Shown here: positions 60,903 to 64,000 of the stretch, piece after piece | How positions within the stretch are numbered: position 1 is the first letter of the stretch | How the letters are laid out: each line of letters starts with the position of its first letter | Source of the DNA: Diacronema lutheri | Taxonomy: Eukaryota; Haptophyta; Pavlovophyceae; Pavlovales; Pavlovaceae | NCBI GenBank assembly: GCA_019448385.1 | Contig: JAGTXO010000001.1 | Coordinates: 682,001-746,000 of the forward strand | Direction of reading: 5' to 3' | Length of the DNA: 64,000 nt | Made by a program: the position numbers and the translations under genes | The notes under the pieces: generated by a model | Told to the model about the DNA's origin: nothing | Seen by the model: the letters and a program-made list of their open reading frames with translations, nothing else | The model's database searches: none

Positions 60903-62033
60903 ATGCCAGCCATCTTCCTCGTCACGTGCGCAGCCCTCACGGGTTGGGCGCCGGTGGGCGTAGCGCCACGAGCACCCGCGCTCGTCCAGCGCGCTGCGCG
61001 CCTGCGCCTCTCGATGGGCGCGAAGCCGTCGAACGAGCAGCCGAACGACGAGCGCCATGACCTCGACGCGTTCCGCGGGCGCGACCTCGAGCGCGACTTT
61101 GCGAGCTTCAAGACGGGTGGCCGCCGACTCAACTCAAAGATTTTCCGGCTGCCGGGCGTGCGCGCCCTGTACCTGTTTGGTGCCTCGCTGCGTGATCGCT
61201 CCAGGAGCACGCTCTCCATCGTCCAACGCGGCGCCTCGAGCATCCCGGCCTACCAGCAGCTGCTCATCCTGAACCTCATCGTGTTCGCGCTGCAGTCCAC
61301 GCTTTTGCCCACTCTGACGCTCGCGTGCTCGCGGATCAATGCGCTGATCCTCCGGCGCAACCAGGTTCACCGCTTGATCACGCCGATCTTCCTGCATGCG
61401 GACGTGCGCCACCTCTTGTTTAACTCGCTCTCGCTCGCAAACATTGGCTCCGCCGTCGAACAGACCTTTGGCACCAAACGCTTTTTGCTGATCTACCTCG
61501 CCTCGGGCATCGCGGGAAATCTGGTCGGCCTTGAGTACGGGGGCAACACGCCCTCAGTCGGCGCCAGCGGCGCGGTCTTCGGCCTGCTCGGCGCGATGCT
61601 CGTGTGGGTGCGGCGCACGCAGGAGCTGGGGATGGGTATTGGCTCGAGCATCGCCCAATCGCTCTTCATGAGCGTCGTCTTCGGCTTGCTCCCGCGGCGC
61701 GGCGTCGACCAGTGGGCGCACGTTGGCGGCCTTATTGGCGGGCTGCTTGTCGGCGCCATCTTTGCGCCCTGGCGATGGGGAGAGAGGCGCCAGCAGGCGA
61801 GCGGGCGTGGGTACATCATCGCAACGCCGAGCTCGAGCGCGCCCTTTGCGCCCGAGTGGCTGACAGATCTCGCGCTCGCCGCGGTCGTCGGCGCGGTCGT
61901 CCTCGCGTGTGCGTATGGTCTCGACTTTGCCACGACGTTGCAGCACGCACATCGCTTTGGCTTTGGCACTTCCGCGCTGCGGCGAGCGCTCGAGCAGCCG
62001 CCGCGCCGCCCCGGTCTGTGGAGGTGGTTCTGA
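60903..62033 (+). CDS. Rhomboid-family intramembrane protease
   Basis: 376 residues, single exon. The N-terminus (MPAIFLVTCAALTGWAPVG then Arg/Ala-rich) fits plastid targeting. Six to seven helices: LLILNLIVFALQSTLLP, RLITPIFLHADVRHLLFNSL with the HxxxxHxxxN motif, RFLLIYLASGIAGNL, GASGAVFGLLGAMLVW with the catalytic serine, and QWAHVGGLIGGLLVGAIF with the catalytic histidine. Both dyad residues are present, so it should be active. Plant plastid rhomboids affect import and oxylipin metabolism; the substrate here is unknown. Confidence 0.9.
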   Translation: MPAIFLVTCAALTGWAPVGVAPRAPALVQRAARLRLSMGAKPSNEQPNDERHDLDAFRGRDLERDFASFKTGGRRLNSKIFRLPGVRALYLFGASLRDRSRSTLSIVQRGASSIPAYQQLLILNLIVFALQSTLLPTLTLACSRINALILRRNQVHRLITPIFLHADVRHLLFNSLSLANIGSAVEQTFGTKRFLLIYLASGIAGNLVGLEYGGNTPSVGASGAVFGLLGAMLVWVRRTQELGMGIGSSIAQSLFMSVVFGLLPRRGVDQWAHVGGLIGGLLVGAIFAPWRWGERRQQASGRGYIIATPSSSAPFAPEWLTDLALAAVVGAVVLACAYGLDFATTLQHAHRFGFGTSALRRALEQPPRRPGLWRWF

Positions 62034-62265
62034 CCGCGTTTGGGAAGATGTGTGACACAGGACATCTGCGCCTCCACGCTGAACCAGGCACTCCAGTTCA
62101 GAGCGACCTCAACCTTCCCGGCCCGGCACAGGCCGCACGCGGCGCTCAGCGTAGCAATGCACACGCCGCGTCCTTGTGCCCCGTGCAGGCGCTCGCATCC
62201 AAAGCGATGCGCGCCCCGCTTCAAGTCGTGCGGCGTGCGTGCACCGCTAGAAAGCGCGCCGACGC

Positions 62266-62981
62266 CTAGTCCTCGTTGTCCTCCTCCTCCGCCGCACCGC
62301 CGCCACCGCCACCGCTCTTCGCCGCGTTCGCCTTGCGCTTCACGCGGCCGGGGCGGCCGCCACCAAACGGGCTCGAGAGCGAAAAGTCAATGTGTTTCTG
62401 GCTGTCCGTGCGCACCATGAACTGCGGCACGTCGACAATCTGCTTGCCGACGCGGATGTGGCGCTGCTTGATCAGCACGCGCGCGTGGTGGATGCTTTTG
62501 GCGAGGCCAAGCTTGAACACCTGCGTCTGCAGCCGGCGCTCAAGAAAGTCCTGCGCGGTGTGCGTGCGCCGAGAGAAGGCGCAGTGCCGACACGACGCGC
62601 GCTGTCAGCGAGCGCGCCGGCCGCCCAGGGCTGCGCGCGCATTGCGCGCGTGCGACGCGGCGGGCTCACCGCCGCCTTGAGGGCGAGGACGTAATCGAGC
62701 GTCAGGCGGTCCTCGGGGAGGACGCCGGTGCGCAAGAGGCGACGCAAAATAGCGGCGCCCTCAAACACGCGGCGCGGGTCCTTCTCATCGAGCGTGAGCA
62801 GCACGCGCGACGCCTTGCGGATCTTCGCGAGGGCGAGCTGCACGCGCCAGACCTCGCGCTTGTTCTTGAGACCGTACTCGCCGATGAGCTTCATCTCTGC
62901 GTCCATGCGCTCCTTCTCGAAGGGGCGGTTGGGCGTGCGGCTCGTCTTGCCATGGTTCCGCAGGAAGGTGGTCGACGGCAT
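62266..62981 (-). CDS. RPS9: 40S ribosomal protein S9 (uS4)
   Basis: Small-subunit ribosomal protein at the mRNA entry site. Exons 62981-62670 and 62550-62266 give 198 residues. [80 protein letters not shown] and [20 protein letters not shown] match RPS9 throughout. The tail is Gly and Glu/Asp-rich. The 119-bp intron is GT-AG (GCGGCG|GTGAGC). A GC donor after CTCAAG 6 bp upstream is possible but gives a worse length. Divergent from the macro-domain gene with 85 bp between starts. Confidence 0.96.
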
Positions 62982-63066
62982 CCTACGTACGCGGCGACGC
63001 TCTCCCTCAGGATGGAGACGCGTTCAGTGCACGGCGCGTAGCCCTGACAAGTCCGGGCGCCCTCAA

Positions 63067-63942
63067 ATGTCCGGCACCTTTTGGCAGAAGTTTGAAGTAG
63101 AAGAGCCAGGCAGGATGGTGATCGACTTGGATGACGAAACGATTGATCTTTGCGACGACGACGCAGGCAGCGAGGCGCACGCGCAGGCTGCTGCCCGCGG
63201 CGTTGCAGGCGCGCCAACCCCGCAGCCTTTTCTCGCGCTGCGCGCGCCGACGGCCGGCATTGTGCGCCAAGTGGCGCTTCCCGGCGGCGTCGTCGACCCG
63301 ACGATCTGCGCGCACGCCTCCGCGATCGCGCAGCAGCTGAATTGCATCGGCGTGGACGGGCGCGGGCTAGCGGCCGCGGTGGCGGCCGCGTTTCCGTACG
63401 CGGACGTGTACGCGGGGCGCGAGAGGTCGGCCAGGTGGGGCGTCGCCGCGAAGGCCTCGTTCTCGCGCCCGGGCTCGATCGATGTGCGACGGCCCCGATC
63501 GGGCTCTGGCCCGATCGTCGTCAACATGTTCGCTCAATGGGAGATGGGCGCATCCTTCAAGTACAAGCGCGTGCCAGCGCCTGGCTCGATGCGAGATTCG
63601 CGCGATCAACGCGAGATCTGGTTCCAGGAGGGGTTGGATGCGATCGCAAGCATGCAACCACGGCTCGACTCGATCGCCTTTCCGCACCAAATCGGATGTG
63701 GTCTGGGCGGCGGGATTTGGGAGCACTACGAGAAGATGATTCGCATGTTCGCAGCGAGGCAAGCGCACATTGACGTCGTCATCGTTACGCGGTGTGGCGG
63801 CGGCGGGCGCGGCACAGGCGGGCGCGGCACCCCCGCACCGCGGACTGGGGGAAAGAGGGCGCGTGACGAGGACGCATTGGCTGAAGGACACGGCGGATTG
63901 GGTCGCAACTCGCGCATCGCCGCCTTCTTCGACAGAGCGTGA
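63067..63942 (+). CDS. Macro-domain-like ADP-ribose-binding protein
   Basis: 291 residues, single exon. An acidic N-terminus (MVIDLDDETIDLCDDDAG) precedes a region that reads like the Poa1/ADP-ribose-phosphatase type of macro domain: AQQLNCIGVDGRGLAAAVAA, FPYADVYAGRE, PIVVNMFAQWEMG, IWFQEGLDAIAS, SIAFPHQIGCGLGGGIWEHY. The GCGLGGGIWEHY loop is the phosphate-binding segment. After a Gly-rich linker the protein ends GRNSRIAAFFDRA, which resembles the hydrophobic half of a PCNA-binding box (Ile-x-x-Phe-Phe) but lacks the usual Gln. Role inferred as ADP-ribose metabolism or binding, perhaps near replication. Confidence 0.7.
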   Translation: MSGTFWQKFEVEEPGRMVIDLDDETIDLCDDDAGSEAHAQAAARGVAGAPTPQPFLALRAPTAGIVRQVALPGGVVDPTICAHASAIAQQLNCIGVDGRGLAAAVAAAFPYADVYAGRERSARWGVAAKASFSRPGSIDVRRPRSGSGPIVVNMFAQWEMGASFKYKRVPAPGSMRDSRDQREIWFQEGLDAIASMQPRLDSIAFPHQIGCGLGGGIWEHYEKMIRMFAARQAHIDVVIVTRCGGGGRGTGGRGTPAPRTGGKRARDEDALAEGHGGLGRNSRIAAFFDRA

Positions 63943-64000
63943 GACGTCATTCCCCGGGCCCAGGCCAGAGCGCTCTGTCACAGTCACGCGAAGAGGTTCC

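Overview
The window is nuclear DNA of a GC-rich, compact, intron-poor eukaryotic alga. Several proteins begin with a signal peptide followed by an Ala/Gly-Phe step (ClpP at 40160, the protein at 60109-59216), which is the bipartite targeting seen in secondary red plastids. Flagellar genes (SPATA17, B9D2, CCDC13) point to a flagellated cell. A haptophyte, possibly a pavlovophyte, fits best; this is inference from gene content and style, not from a marker gene.

Layout. I can support 34 protein-coding genes, mostly as tightly spaced divergent or convergent pairs with start codons 18 to 220 bp apart. Left part (1-16.4 kb): DDX27 helicase, DHHC acyltransferase, SPATA17, a PUB-domain protein, a type II membrane glycosyltransferase-like protein, an EXECUTER-like protein, proteasome alpha5, a thioredoxin/thioredoxin-reductase fusion, a CAMK-type kinase, the RNA polymerase I/III subunit AC19, B9D2 and an ArsJ-like transporter. 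Middle (16.6-34 kb): a 2551-residue Armadillo protein, a TspO-like protein, a coiled-coil protein with endocytic DPF/NPF motifs, the Rieske protein, ISY1, a GDT1-type transporter and CCDC13. Next (33.8-52.3 kb): a plastid DUF2358/SOUL-like protein, cytochrome b5 reductase, a DEAD-box helicase, RPT4, ClpP, a ProX/YbaK deacylase, a filamin-repeat protein, a membrane-anchored GH3 glucosidase, a glucose-6-phosphate 1-epimerase-like protein and NELF-C/D. Right end (52.9-64 kb): a hAT-like transposon, then PP2C, an EXO1-type nuclease, pterin-carbinolamine dehydratase, a plastid membrane protein, a YchJ-like protein, a rhomboid protease, ribosomal protein S9 and a macro-domain-like protein.

Gene structure. 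About 39 introns can be placed by protein homology. They are 90-180 bp, start mostly GTGCG, end GCAG, and many carry long poly-C runs on the sense strand. Six use GC instead of GT at the 5' end, always after an AAG exon end. A 37-bp sequence next to poly-C is shared by one intron and one intergenic fragment, an introner-like sign.

The most unusual item is a 2342-bp hAT-like element (52993-55334) with an 11-bp terminal inverted repeat and a perfect 8-bp target-site duplication. It holds a zinc-finger-like piece and apparently captured, decayed coding fragments instead of a complete transposase. Other notable items are a SAP-like helical insert inside the thioredoxin reductase, a NELF-C/D homologue and a eukaryotic ArsJ-like carrier.
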